18,424 nt of DNA from JANNAT01 sp031384605 (GTDB lineage: Bacteria; Pseudomonadota; Alphaproteobacteria; Rhodobacterales; Rhodobacteraceae): positions 1 to 18,424 of the forward strand of contig JANNAT010000111.1 of NCBI GenBank assembly GCA_031384605.1. Direction: 5' to 3'. A program made the translations under genes and the position numbers. Shown here one piece after another: positions 1 to 6,994 of the stretch. Every line of letters starts with the position of its first letter. Position 1 is the stretch's first letter. Under the pieces are notes generated by a model. That model was not told the origin of the DNA and did no database searches. It saw only the letters and a list, made by a program, of their open reading frames with translations.

Positions 1-135
1 GGTGGCGGCTCCCATACCGTGAACATGTGACACCGTCCCGATTTTTTGATCGTCGGCGCCGTAGACGACGGCATCGAGCAAGTTTTCCTCATTGAGTTCG
101 CTGTCGACAAGCAGTGCGTGTGATGAATGATCCAT
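1..135 (-). CDS. PRC-barrel domain protein, N-terminal part, cut by window edge
   Basis: The reverse strand reads 45 codons from ATG at 135 and is still open at base 1, so the gene continues outside the window. The start is fixed by AAGGAG at 145-150, nine bases before the ATG. The peptide begins MDHSSHALLVDSEL, followed by VVYGADDQKIGTVSHVHG. The pattern Y-G-x-D-D-x-K-I-G is the usual first strand pair of a PRC-barrel domain, a small beta-barrel found in photosynthetic reaction centre subunit H, in RimM and in many stress proteins of Rhodobacterales. The function of stand-alone PRC-barrel proteins is poorly known. A second, tandem PRC-barrel gene lies at 4437-5213, so this may be part of the same stress theme. 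The family call rests on only 45 residues. Confidence 0.72.
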   Translation of the reverse strand, partial: MDHSSHALLVDSELNEENLLDAVVYGADDQKIGTVSHVHGMGAAT

Positions 136-337
136 TTGGTAAGTCTCCTTGGGTTCAGACAAGAGCTAAAAGGCTATCATGATCAACGCGCAAGTTCACA
201 TTGCGTTCCGCTGTTGCCGCCGCAGAACAGGATATAGCCAACGGATGGGAAAGGCATAACCCAAATCGAAAAGGGGTAATTCACACCTCGCTGTGCGCAG
301 AAATTCCGCGGCATAACCAACAGTCAACCACTGCAGG

Positions 338-619
338 TTACATACCTTTAGAATTGGCGGGCTGGCATCGCTGTCCTGACTTTGAGATCGGACAAGATGT
401 TGGACGGCCACGAAAGCAACTGTCTCCGCTGGAGTTTCCGCCAGTTGTAAGGCTGTATTGGTCTGGATCTGTCATCACTGATTGGCGCGTATCGGATGCC
501 GCTGCATTGATCGACCCATCGCCATGAACCATCAGCCGCCCCGTCTTGGGGGCCTTTTGGATCGCTCCGCGCGACAGGCCGGAGTGACTGGAATATTCCC
601 GCTCGCTCATACTGTCCAT
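338..619 (-). pseudogene. Degraded helix-turn-helix gene, phage or mobile-element type
   Basis: The first 45 residues contain SEREYSSHSGLSRGAIQKA, which reads as a helix-turn-helix (S-H-S-G-L-S-R-G-A-I-Q-K-A), and then G-R-L-M-V-H-G-D-G-S-I-N-A-A-A-S-D. I associate this pattern with small DNA-binding proteins of alphaproteobacterial prophages and mobile elements (terminase-small-subunit-like). Start choice is ATG 619 or ATG 610, which begins MSERE; neither has a strong ribosome site. After MTDPDQ the reading becomes low-complexity and Ser/Cys-rich, unlike coding sequence. A neighbouring frame on the same strand is open from about 467 downward and reads more naturally (TALQLAETPAETVAFVAVQ). 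I infer a frameshift near 460-470 and loss of the C-terminus. It could also be a genuinely short protein. No gene is seen in 136-337. Confidence 0.42.
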
Positions 620-735
620 GGCACTGTCTGTTCCAGTTAAAGCTATGTTATTGCTTGTTATTCAGTTGATTACACTCCGGGAAAGAGCGAATCTAATTAC
701 ACGAAAACGATGCACCTCACCCCGGAGACCACGCC

Positions 736-930
736 ATGGCCGCCAAGACTGCAGCCGCCGCCAAAGCCCCGAGCGAAGCCCTGCTGCTGGAAATCGCAGC
801 CAAGCACTTCCGCCTGGAAACACTGGAAACCCGAAACAGCGACGGCCTCGACTTCCATGATGTCGCGGTCTGGTCGATCCGCGCCGCACTGGAAGCGGCT
901 TTCGCCGCTGGCCAAGCCGCAAGCCGCTGA
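736..930 (+). CDS. DUF6900 small protein
   Basis: A 64-residue protein with an Ala-rich start followed by LLLEIAAKHFRLETLETRNS, D-x-L-D-F-H-D-V-A-V-W-S-I-R and an Ala-rich helical end. The core L-E-T-L-E-T-R-x-S-D-x-L-D-F-H-x-V-A-V-W-x-I-R is what I know as DUF6900, a family of unknown function found on plasmids and genomic islands of alphaproteobacteria. GGAGA at 724-728 lies seven bases before the ATG. It is the first of four closely spaced plus-strand genes (736, 945, 1162, 1399) that look co-transcribed. No catalytic motif, signal peptide or membrane segment is visible. Confidence 0.82.
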   Translation: MAAKTAAAAKAPSEALLLEIAAKHFRLETLETRNSDGLDFHDVAVWSIRAALEAAFAAGQAASR

Positions 931-944
931 ACAGGAGCACAGCC

Positions 945-1172
945 ATGAACACCCGCCGCACCACCGACAATTCCAAAGCCCTGACCGATTTTCTCGCCGC
1001 GAAGATCGAGATCGACTCGATGCTGACACGCCTGAAGACTCTCAGCGACGACTATTTCGACACCCACCCGGACGAGATCAACTGGGGCCATGTCGGCACC
1101 CCGAACCATTACGCCAGCCTGCTGCGCCAGATCACCGACAGCGCCTTCAAGGAGGGTGAACATGCCGCTTGA
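945..1172 (+). CDS. Small hypothetical protein in the DUF6900 operon
   Basis: A 75-residue soluble protein starting MNTRRTTDNSKALTDFLAAK. It is mostly helical, with heptad-like spacing of Ile/Leu in its first half, and has a Tyr/Asp-rich middle (D-D-Y-F-D-T-H-P-D-E-I-N-W-G-H-V-G). AGGAG at 932-936 is seven bases upstream of the ATG, and the preceding gene stops at 930, so the pair is surely one transcript. The 3' end overlaps the next gene by 11 bases. I do not recognise a named domain. Small proteins of this kind are often found beside DUF6900 genes in accessory DNA, which is recollection and not a search result. Confidence 0.75.
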   Translation: MNTRRTTDNSKALTDFLAAKIEIDSMLTRLKTLSDDYFDTHPDEINWGHVGTPNHYASLLRQITDSAFKEGEHAA

Positions 1173-1386
1173 CCCCGTCCAGCGCCATCAGATCGAACAG
1201 GATGCCATCACCGCCTCGTGGGAGGCCGAGCGCCTCGCCGCCTGCGATCACGCTATTGCCCTGCTGCGCGAGATCGCCGATCTGGAACGCGACGACGATG
1301 GCGATGTGATCCTTGGTGCCGATGCAGGTGGCCGCAACGATCTGCTGTCTCGCATCACCGCCTTCCTTGCCGCACACGACCACTGA
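1162..1386 (+). CDS. Small hypothetical protein, helical
   Basis: A 74-residue protein starting MPLDPVQRHQIEQDA. GGAGG at 1151-1155, inside the preceding gene, sits six bases before the ATG at 1162 and decides this start; an earlier in-frame ATG at 1090 lies deep inside the upstream gene and lacks such a site. The product is acidic, rich in Ala/Glu/Asp, and largely helical, with the stretch R-D-D-D-G-D-V-I-L-G-A-D-A-G-G in the middle. No domain was recognised. Its 11-base overlap with the previous gene suggests coupled translation of two proteins from one accessory operon. Confidence 0.7.
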   Translation: MPLDPVQRHQIEQDAITASWEAERLAACDHAIALLREIADLERDDDGDVILGADAGGRNDLLSRITAFLAAHDH

Positions 1387-1398
1387 GAGGAACCCAAC

Positions 1399-1941
1399 AT
1401 GACCAAACTCACCGAAACTCAGACCATCATCCTCAGCGCCGGGGCGAAGCGCGCGGACAACATCGCCATGCCGCTGCCCAATGGGTTGGCTGGTGCTGCG
1501 GCGAAAATGGCGGTCAACAAGATGATCGAACATGGCTGGCTGCAGGAAGTCGACGCCAACTTGCGCCGGGGCGAGCCGCTCTGGCGCGAGACCGGCGATG
1601 GCCATGGTACCACGTTGGTGGTCACTGACGCGGGCCTGTTGGCAATCGGGATCGAACCGATGGTGGTCAAGACCATGGCCGCAGTCCACAAAACCAACGC
1701 CGAGACGCCTGTCCCCAAGCTGCCCAAGCCGCGCGCCGGAACCAAGCAAGCGATGCTGATCACCCTGCTTCGCGCGCCTAACGGTGCCACGATGGACGAG
1801 ATCGTCGCCGCAACGGGGTGGCGGGCACACACTGCGAGTGGGGCGATGTCGGGTGAACTGGGCAAAAAACTGGGGCTAATTGTGACTTCGGCGAAGGAGG
1901 AAGGCAGAGGGCGGGTCTATCGGATCCTGATATCCCAATAG
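1399..1941 (+). CDS. DUF3489 domain protein, probable DNA-binding
   Basis: A 180-residue protein. The N-terminal part starts MTKLTETQTIILSAGAKR and contains VVTDAGLLAIGIEP. The C-terminal part (about residues 113-180) has R-A-G-T-K-Q-A-M-L-I-T-L-L, then G-A-T-M-D-E-I-V-A-A-T-G-W, H-T-A-S-G-A-M-S-G, L-G-L-I-V-T-S and a final G-R-G-R-V-Y-R-I. This order is characteristic of DUF3489, whose C-terminus looks like a winged helix-turn-helix. The role is unproven in the family; DNA binding is inferred. GAGAGGAA at 1384-1391 lies seven bases upstream of the ATG, and the preceding gene stops at 1386. It is the last gene of the four-gene set. The 164 bases after it (1942-2105) hold no gene I can support. 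Confidence 0.88.
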   Translation: MTKLTETQTIILSAGAKRADNIAMPLPNGLAGAAAKMAVNKMIEHGWLQEVDANLRRGEPLWRETGDGHGTTLVVTDAGLLAIGIEPMVVKTMAAVHKTNAETPVPKLPKPRAGTKQAMLITLLRAPNGATMDEIVAATGWRAHTASGAMSGELGKKLGLIVTSAKEEGRGRVYRILISQ

Positions 1942-2105
1942 AGTCGATCCAACGGCCGCTTTAAGCAACTCCTTTGGTCGTCCGTTTGGGGACTTTGCGG
2001 CGTGGCTGCGTATGTGCTGAGATGGGAACTGGATCAGGCAGTGCACTTCAGATGCGGTGGTGACCGCTACGCGCCATTACCGTCTTCATTGAGCGCAAAG
2101 CGGGG

Positions 2106-2498
2106 TCAGTCCACCCCGTATTCCAGCATCTTCTCCAGACCTTCGGTCAGAAACTCGCCCACCTCTGGCTGGCCAAGCAGATAGCGGCTGACAAGGCCGT
2201 CATGCTGTTGGCGGGCGAGGGCTTTGGTCGCCTCCCATTCTTCGGGTTCCGCATCGCCGCGACCGATCCAGAACAGCGCGACCAGCGCGTCTTTCTGCTC
2301 GTCATTCATGCTCTCGATCTCTTGCGTGATCTCGTCGCGGCTCAGATCGCCCGGCGTTTCCTGCAAGGTTTCGGCCACCTCGTCGTCGGTGGCATTGCCG
2401 CCAAGATCGTCAATGTCCATTCCCTCTTTCGCCATCACGGCGTTGAACCGCAACACCAGTTTCTCAATCTCGGCATCGTCGAACGGAAGGGCTGCCAT
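2106..2498 (-). CDS. DUF3775 domain protein
   Basis: A 130-residue acidic protein starting MAALPFDDAEIEKLVLRF. The segment from about residue 65 (M-N-D-E-Q-K-D-A-L-V-A-L-F-W-I-G-R-G-D) through E-E-W and Y-L-L-G-Q-P-E-V-G-E-F-L-x-E-G-L is the conserved core I know as DUF3775, a family of unknown function common in Rhodobacterales and Rhizobiales. AGGAG eight bases before the ATG supports the start. There is no signal peptide or membrane segment, so it is probably cytoplasmic. It stands alone on the minus strand, 97 bases downstream of the DJ-1 gene's stop, and could share that transcript. Confidence 0.88.
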   Translation of the reverse strand: MAALPFDDAEIEKLVLRFNAVMAKEGMDIDDLGGNATDDEVAETLQETPGDLSRDEITQEIESMNDEQKDALVALFWIGRGDAEPEEWEATKALARQQHDGLVSRYLLGQPEVGEFLTEGLEKMLEYGVD

Positions 2499-2595
2499 GT
2501 GTAACTCCTACTTTTCCGGGTTCCCGGGGAATGTGCCTGTCCGGCATTGATTTCGATCGTTTCAGATCGGGGTGCATTGCAAGGCCCGTGGTGGC

Positions 2596-3273
2596 TCAGG
2601 TCAGCAGCGCCACCAATGCCAAGGCCGCCTCTTTTGACGAGGCCGGGTTCTGCCCGGTGATCAGTTTGCCGTCCACAACGACATGCGACGCCCAGTCGGC
2701 ACCTTTGGAATAGACGCCGCCATTCGCCACCAGCATATCTTCAACCAGAAACGGCACCACTTCGGTCAAACCAGCCGCAGCCTCTTCGGTATTGGTGAAC
2801 CCGGTGATATTGCGGCCCGACACCAGCGGCTTGCCGTCGGCTGCCTTGGTGTGGCGAAAGATTGCGGGCGCGTGGCAGACGGCGGCCATTGGTTTGCCAC
2901 CTTGGGCAAAATACTCGATCAAGCGGATGCTGACCGGGTCTTCGGCCAGATCCCACAGCGGGCCATGGCCGCCGGGGTAGAACACCGCGTCGAAGGCGGC
3001 CAGATCAACGTCTGACAGCTTGGTCGTGTTGGCCAGTGCGGCACGCGCATCCGCATCTCCCTTAAACCGCCGGGTGTCGTTGGTCTGGGCATCTGGTGCA
3101 TCGCTTATGGGGTCCAGCGGCGGCTGGCCGCCTTTTGGCGAGGCTAGCGTGATTGCAGCGCCCGCGTCCGATAAGACGTAATAGGGTGCTGCAAACTCTT
3201 CCAGCCAGAAGCCGGTTATCTTGCCGGTATCGCCCAGCGTGTCATGCGAGGTCAGGACCATCAGGATATTCAT
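2596..3273 (-). CDS. DJ-1/PfpI family protein, Hsp31-like
   Basis: A 225-residue class I glutamine-amidotransferase-like protein. It starts MNILMVLTSHD and carries an acidic W-L-E-E motif (Glu25/26), the G-G-H-G loop at 101-104 and the nucleophile elbow A-V-C-H-A-P with Cys133 followed by His134. This combination matches the Hsp31/HchA-like branch, whose members act as chaperones or glutathione-independent glyoxalases that turn methylglyoxal into lactate. Activity here is inferred. The start overlaps the stop of the upstream curA-type gene in an ATGA (3270-3273), so the two are translationally coupled. The pairing with a quinone/enone reductase suggests detoxification of reactive carbonyls. 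Confidence 0.9.
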   Translation of the reverse strand: MNILMVLTSHDTLGDTGKITGFWLEEFAAPYYVLSDAGAAITLASPKGGQPPLDPISDAPDAQTNDTRRFKGDADARAALANTTKLSDVDLAAFDAVFYPGGHGPLWDLAEDPVSIRLIEYFAQGGKPMAAVCHAPAIFRHTKAADGKPLVSGRNITGFTNTEEAAAGLTEVVPFLVEDMLVANGGVYSKGADWASHVVVDGKLITGQNPASSKEAALALVALLT

Positions 3274-4334
3274 GTGCGGTTTTCCTTGTTCTCAATCATC
3301 TGCGATGGCCCGACACGGACCACCCGCTTGCCAAAGTTTTCACCGCGCAACAGGCCGATAAAGGCTTGTGGCGCGGCCTCCAGCCCTTCGATCATCTCCT
3401 CAACGTACTGTATTTGACCTGCCGCCAGCCATGCGCCCATCGCTTTGGCAAATTCGGGATATAGGTGCCCAAAGTCCTGAAAGATGATAAACCCGCGCAT
3501 CGTCAGCCGCTTGCGCAGGATCTGGCCCATCAGCAAAGATAGCCGGTCTGGCCCTTCAGACAGGCTTGTTGCGTTGTATTGCGAGACAAGGCCGCAGACA
3601 GGCACGCGGGCGCGCGCGTTCAGCAGCGGCAGGACCGCGTCAAACACCGCGCCACCGACGTTTTCAAAATAGACGTCGATGCCTTTGGGCGCCGCCGTCC
3701 GCAGCTTTGTGGCGAAGTCGGCAGATTTGTGGTCGATACAGGCGTCAAACCCCAACGATGCCACTGCATAGTCGCATTTCTCGGCCCCGCCTGCGATGCC
3801 CACCACATGGCAGCCCATCAGCCGGGCAATCTGGCCCACCGTCGCCCCGACAGGCCCGGTTGCGGCGGCCACACAAACCGTTTCGCCGGACTTCGGCACC
3901 CCGATTTGCGTCAAGCCCGCCCAGGCGGTAAAGCCCGGCATCCCCAAAATCCCCAGTGCCCAAGACGGATGCGCCATGCCTGCATCCAGCAAGGTGACGC
4001 CCACGCCATCGGACAGGGCATAGTCCTGCCAGCCGTTGAAACACAGCACCCGGTCGCCCGCGCTGAAAGCGGCCACATGCGATGTGACGACCTGCGCAAC
4101 CGTGCCGCCCTCCATCACGCCGCCAACCGCCACCGGGGCGGCATAGGAGGGCGCGTCGCTCATCCGGCCACGCATGTACGGGTCGAGCGACAGATAGTCA
4201 GTGCGCAACAGCATCTGGCCCGGCCCCGGCGTTGGAATTGGGGTCGAATCGAACCGCAAAGTGGCCAATGTCGGCTCGCCTTTCGGGCGCTCGGCCAAAA
4301 CGAACCGGCGGTTCTGGGTATCTGTCTGCGGCAT
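3270..4334 (-). CDS. curA: NADPH-dependent curcumin-type reductase (MDR family)
   Basis: The protein closely follows the CurA/YncB pattern known from E. coli: N-R-R-F-V-L-A-E-R-P-K-G near the start, then Y-L-S-L-D-P-Y-M-R-G-R-M-S-D, G-W-Q-D-Y, G-M-P-G-F-T-A, A-A-A-T-G-P-V-G-A-T-V-G-Q for NADP binding, V-V-G-I-A-G-G-A-E-K-C, Y-F-E-N-V-G-G and L-L-R-G-E-N-F-G-K. It is a zinc-free medium-chain reductase that reduces alpha,beta-unsaturated ketones with NADPH. The start at 4334 (MPQTDTQNRR, 354 residues) is chosen because AGGAG lies six bases upstream. An adjacent ATG at 4337 is too close to that site, and the longer reading from 4415 adds 27 non-family residues. It is coupled by ATGA to the DJ-1 gene. 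Confidence 0.92.
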   Translation of the reverse strand: MPQTDTQNRRFVLAERPKGEPTLATLRFDSTPIPTPGPGQMLLRTDYLSLDPYMRGRMSDAPSYAAPVAVGGVMEGGTVAQVVTSHVAAFSAGDRVLCFNGWQDYALSDGVGVTLLDAGMAHPSWALGILGMPGFTAWAGLTQIGVPKSGETVCVAAATGPVGATVGQIARLMGCHVVGIAGGAEKCDYAVASLGFDACIDHKSADFATKLRTAAPKGIDVYFENVGGAVFDAVLPLLNARARVPVCGLVSQYNATSLSEGPDRLSLLMGQILRKRLTMRGFIIFQDFGHLYPEFAKAMGAWLAAGQIQYVEEMIEGLEAAPQAFIGLLRGENFGKRVVRVGPSQMIENKENRT

Positions 4335-4436
4335 CATCAACTCCTGCTGAATTTGGCGGATATCTGGCACGGCTTGCCCGTTTTTCGGCGGCCCAAGGGC
4401 GAGCTTCCAATTCACCTTCAGAAAATTCTCACCGCC

Positions 4437-5213
4437 TCAGGCCGCGTCGGCTGGCTTCGTCGGGCCGTAGTGGCTGGCCATATTCGCCTCAAAAGCCGCG
4501 TCGATCCGGCGGTCCGCATCATATGCCGGACTGGTTCGGATACGGTCGCGGGTGACGCCTAGGTAGATCAGCTGTTCGGTCCAGCGGATGGATTGCGTGG
4601 AGCGCGGCGAAATCAGAACTTCATTTCCCTGCCACCAGTTGCTGGTGTTGACGATCAGGTAGCGCAGCGACCAATCTGTATCCTCGATCAGCACATCCGA
4701 CAGATGGCCAATGTCGCCATCGGTGGCATGGATGTGATAGCCGCTGATCTCGGCCACGCTGCGCAGGTTGGCGTCTTCATCCTGACGCATCATCTGCGCG
4801 ATTTCGTCCTCACGCCGTTCCATTTCCAGAGACGGTGCTATCGGCACCATGCCACCCCAATAGGCAAAACCGCTCATGTAAAGATCGGTCCCCCAATAGG
4901 GACTGAAGCCATAATAGTCAAAAGCGCTGGATTCGAACTGCCGCGACACCGGGCGGTGGGTGTCGACATCCGGGCTGCCCTTGACCTGCGCCATCGTTAG
5001 ACTGACCGGGAAGGTGCGCGTCGCTGTGTCGGGGTGACCAAGTGCCGATGCCGGGATCAGAACGCGGTGGTTCGCCCACCAGTTGCCCGTCTCAACCACC
5101 AGCCATCGCACCGTCCACCTGGCATCATCAAACAGCAAATCAACCACTTTACCCAAAGTGCCATCGCTGGCCTGTACATCATAACCAGTTGTATCCGTTG
5201 CCCTGATTAACAT
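4437..5213 (-). CDS. Tandem PRC-barrel domain protein
   Basis: A 258-residue protein with two PRC-barrel domains. The first starts at T-G-Y-D-V-Q-A-S-D-G-T-L-G-K-V (residues 9-23) and reaches G-N-W-W at 43-46. The second starts at S-G-Y-H-I-H-A-T-D-G-D-I-G-H-L (about 157-171) and reaches S-N-W-W at 191-194. The spacer is Tyr/Gly-rich. The start at 5213 is decided by AAAGGAG eight bases upstream; the earlier in-frame ATG at 5249 has no such site. No signal peptide is visible. Such two-barrel proteins are common in alphaproteobacterial stress loci, but their role is not established. It lies 102 bases upstream of the curA start and may lead that transcript. No gene is seen in 5214-5486. Confidence 0.88.
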   Translation of the reverse strand: MLIRATDTTGYDVQASDGTLGKVVDLLFDDARWTVRWLVVETGNWWANHRVLIPASALGHPDTATRTFPVSLTMAQVKGSPDVDTHRPVSRQFESSAFDYYGFSPYWGTDLYMSGFAYWGGMVPIAPSLEMERREDEIAQMMRQDEDANLRSVAEISGYHIHATDGDIGHLSDVLIEDTDWSLRYLIVNTSNWWQGNEVLISPRSTQSIRWTEQLIYLGVTRDRIRTSPAYDADRRIDAAFEANMASHYGPTKPADAA

Positions 5214-5486
5214 GGGTTCAACTCCTTTGGCGCGATGCGCCTTGTGCAAATTCGCTCATGGAATGGTTCGTTTCTGGGTTCGGGCTGTTGGCCACACCAC
5301 GGGGCAGGCGCAAGCAGGGCCGAACTACCATCTTATGACAACGCATTGTGGGCGATATCGTTCCTGGCTTTCTTGATGCAGGTTGGCCTTACCAGCGCAA
5401 CAGACTGTCCAGCATGGCCGCAGCAGCCAGCAAGGGGAACCCCATCCTGACCAGCGCGTTAATCCTGCATGAAGGAGGAAATTATC

Positions 5487-5693
5487 ATGACCAAACAGAA
5501 CCTCGACAATCTGGCCGACGACACGAAGTTCAATGTTCAGGCCGAAGCGCAGAAGCAAAAAATGAATCAGGCGGCGACAAAACATGCTGGCAAAATAAGG
5601 GGCGATACCGAGCCCAATGCTGGTGGCGCGAACCGCGAAGCGGGGGATCGCAAGGCGCGCATGAATGACCGGGCAACAAACGGCGGTGAATGA
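5487..5693 (+). CDS. Small hydrophilic protein, possible stress protein
   Basis: A 68-residue, strongly hydrophilic protein starting MTKQNLDNLADDT, rich in Lys, Asn, Gln, Ala and Gly, with no hydrophobic segment. Composition resembles intrinsically disordered hydrophilin or CsbD-like stress proteins, but I see no defining motif. The start at 5487 follows AAGGAGGA with seven bases of spacing, a very strong ribosome site that suggests high expression; the earlier ATG at 5469 overlaps that site and is rejected. Its neighbours (PRC-barrel, lipoprotein, VOC protein) fit a stress block. Function unknown. Confidence 0.72.
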   Translation: MTKQNLDNLADDTKFNVQAEAQKQKMNQAATKHAGKIRGDTEPNAGGANREAGDRKARMNDRATNGGE

Positions 5694-5774
5694 TCTCAGC
5701 GTTTTGGCCCGCAGCAATCCCGCAACGGTCATTCGCGCCGTCATCGTCGACTGGTGGAAACCGGAGGACGAAAG

Positions 5775-6023
5775 ATGAGATCAATCCAGCTTCTGCTGCC
5801 ACTGCTCTTGTCCGCCTGTGTCGAACCTGTGCCGTCAGTTTCAGATCGTCCGATCGACGAGGTGCCTGTTCAGATGCTCCTTTCAAGCGGCGACCGGGAA
5901 TACCGGTTTGCCAATGGATGTGTGATCGTTCTGCAGCCGGACCGGGCAGTAGTTTTGACGGAAAGTGAAGTTTGCGAGCTGTTTCACCGTGACATTGCCT
6001 TGCTCTATGCCTCGGCTGATTGA
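5775..6023 (+). CDS. Small putative lipoprotein
   Basis: An 82-residue protein starting MRSIQLLLPLLLSAC, which is a short signal peptide ending in a lipobox (L-L-S-A-C) with the modifiable Cys at residue 15. The mature part is about 68 residues with two further Cys (N-G-C-V-I-V-L and V-C-E-L-F), which could form a disulfide. GGAGG at 5763-5767 lies seven bases before the ATG at 5775 and decides the start over ATG 5754. Processing by signal peptidase II and membrane anchoring follow from the lipobox. No domain was recognised. It follows the 68-residue gene by 81 bases. Confidence 0.72.
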   Translation: MRSIQLLLPLLLSACVEPVPSVSDRPIDEVPVQMLLSSGDREYRFANGCVIVLQPDRAVVLTESEVCELFHRDIALLYASAD

Positions 6024-6102
6024 CTCGCCCATCGTTAGCCAGAAGTTCAGGTGACGCATGAAAACTGAGCCGAAAACTGATTTAACAGGGAAAGGGCAAG
6101 CA

Positions 6103-6582
6103 ATGGCAATTGCGAAGAGCACTATCTGCGTATGGTACGACAAGGACGCCGAAGCGGCGGCCCGCTTCTACGCCGAGACTTTTCCTGACAGCGCGGTCAG
6201 CGCAGTCCACCTTGCCCCAAGCGACTACCCGTCCGGTAAAGCTGGAGACGTGCTGACAGTCGATTTCACTGTCGCCGGTATCCCTTGCCTCGGGTTGAAC
6301 GGCGGCACCGCGTTCAAACACAGCGAGGCGTTTTCGTTCCAGATCGCCACCGACGACCAAGCCGAGACCGACCGATACTGGAATGCCATCGTCGGCAATG
6401 GCGGGCAGGAAAGTGCCTGCGGCTGGTGCAAGGACAGATGGGGCATCTCTTGGCAAATCACGCCGCGCGCGCTGACCGAGGCGATGGCGGCTGGTGGCGC
6501 TGAGGCAAAACGCGCGTTCGAGGCGATGATGGATATGAAGAAAATCGACGTCGCAGCGATTGAGTCCGCCCGGCGGGGCTAA
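6103..6582 (+). CDS. VOC (glyoxalase-fold) protein, PhnB-like
   Basis: A 159-residue protein whose opening I-A-K-S-T-I-C-V-W-Y-D-x-D-A-E-A-A-A-R-F and Y-A-E-T-F-P-D-S match the PhnB/3-demethylubiquinone-methyltransferase-like branch of the vicinal oxygen chelate superfamily. Later family markers are L-G-L-N-G-G, F-K-H-S-E-A-F-S-F-Q-I, the Y-W segment, C-G-W-C-K-D-R-W-G-I-S-W-Q-I-T-P-R and A-M-M-x-M-K-K-I-D. Despite the methyltransferase label in some databases, these are not SAM enzymes; the substrate here is unknown. The start at 6103 matches where the family normally begins. ATG 6058, preceded by AGGTGA, would add 15 residues and cannot be excluded. Confidence 0.88.
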   Translation: MAIAKSTICVWYDKDAEAAARFYAETFPDSAVSAVHLAPSDYPSGKAGDVLTVDFTVAGIPCLGLNGGTAFKHSEAFSFQIATDDQAETDRYWNAIVGNGGQESACGWCKDRWGISWQITPRALTEAMAAGGAEAKRAFEAMMDMKKIDVAAIESARRG

Positions 6583-6994
6583 CTGACTTGTTGCCGCGAG
6601 AAGGGCTTCTGGACGACTATGTCGGTCGGGCCTGACATTCCAAATGGTTGCGCCGCTACGGGCGGGCACGGCCGAAACGCGCGATGCATTGTGGCTTTGC
6701 CGGGGTGGATTCCTGAGTGGGTGGCTTCCACCAAGTGGATTTGCTGGCTTCCGCAAACTGGCTCAGGTGGCTTCCGCAAAAGAATCCAGCACGGCCAGAT
6801 CGTGATTTCATAAGATATTGATATTTCTACTTTTTGCGCAAGATTTTTCACTAAGTGGATTCCGCCTGGATTCCCCGGTGAAAAAGCCAGACGCTAGCGA
6901 AATGCCGCGCTGCGCCCCCCGCATACAAACAGGGCCGGGGAGGAACCATGCCAGGGGGGGCATCTCGCAGCTGCTTCAAGACTGCGACTCCCTT
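6583..6994. other. Gene-free stretch with repeat cluster
   Basis: This 412-base stretch lies between the VOC gene and the broken porin gene. Reading frames here are short and give no recognisable protein. It contains the repeated octamers described separately (6706-6874), an AT-rich patch around 6807-6850 that contrasts with the GC-rich surroundings, and a G/C-homopolymer-rich segment around 6916-6960. I see no terminator with a T-tract and no tRNA. Confidence 0.6.
6706..6874 (+). repeat. Six copies of TGG[AC]TTCC in 169 bases
   Basis: The octamer occurs at 6706, 6722, 6745, 6768, 6856 and 6867, always on the plus strand. Two copies (6745 and 6768) share the longer form TGGCTTCCGCAAA and are spaced 23 bases apart; the copy at 6722 is again 23 bases earlier. 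Several copies are preceded by AAG or GAG and GTGG. Ordered, same-strand repeats with a 23-base period can be transposase-binding sites at an insertion-sequence end (the IS21 family has multiple such repeats) or an array of protein-binding sites. No transposase gene is present, so the IS idea is only a hypothesis. Confidence 0.6.

Noticed and set aside
446..456. TTGTAAGGCTG resembling the right half of the putative operator
   Set aside because: Only a half-site, inside the degraded gene and not upstream of any start, so probably chance.
201..527. Plus-strand reading frame in the left accessory region
   Set aside because: No ribosome site and no recognisable protein; it overlaps the helix-turn-helix remnant on the other strand.
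1147..1830. Minus-strand reading frame of 227 codons
   Set aside because: It lies opposite the DUF3489 gene and its upstream neighbour; it has no ribosome site and no motif, and high GC explains the openness.
3579..4562. Long plus-strand reading frame of 327 codons
   Set aside because: It is antisense to the curA-type gene and the end of the PRC-barrel gene, both of which show clear family motifs; the peptide is Arg/His-rich and without recognisable domain.
6583..6994. Possible CRISPR array because of regularly spaced repeats
   Set aside because: The repeats are only 8-13 bases, spacing is irregular beyond three copies, and no spacers or cas genes are present.
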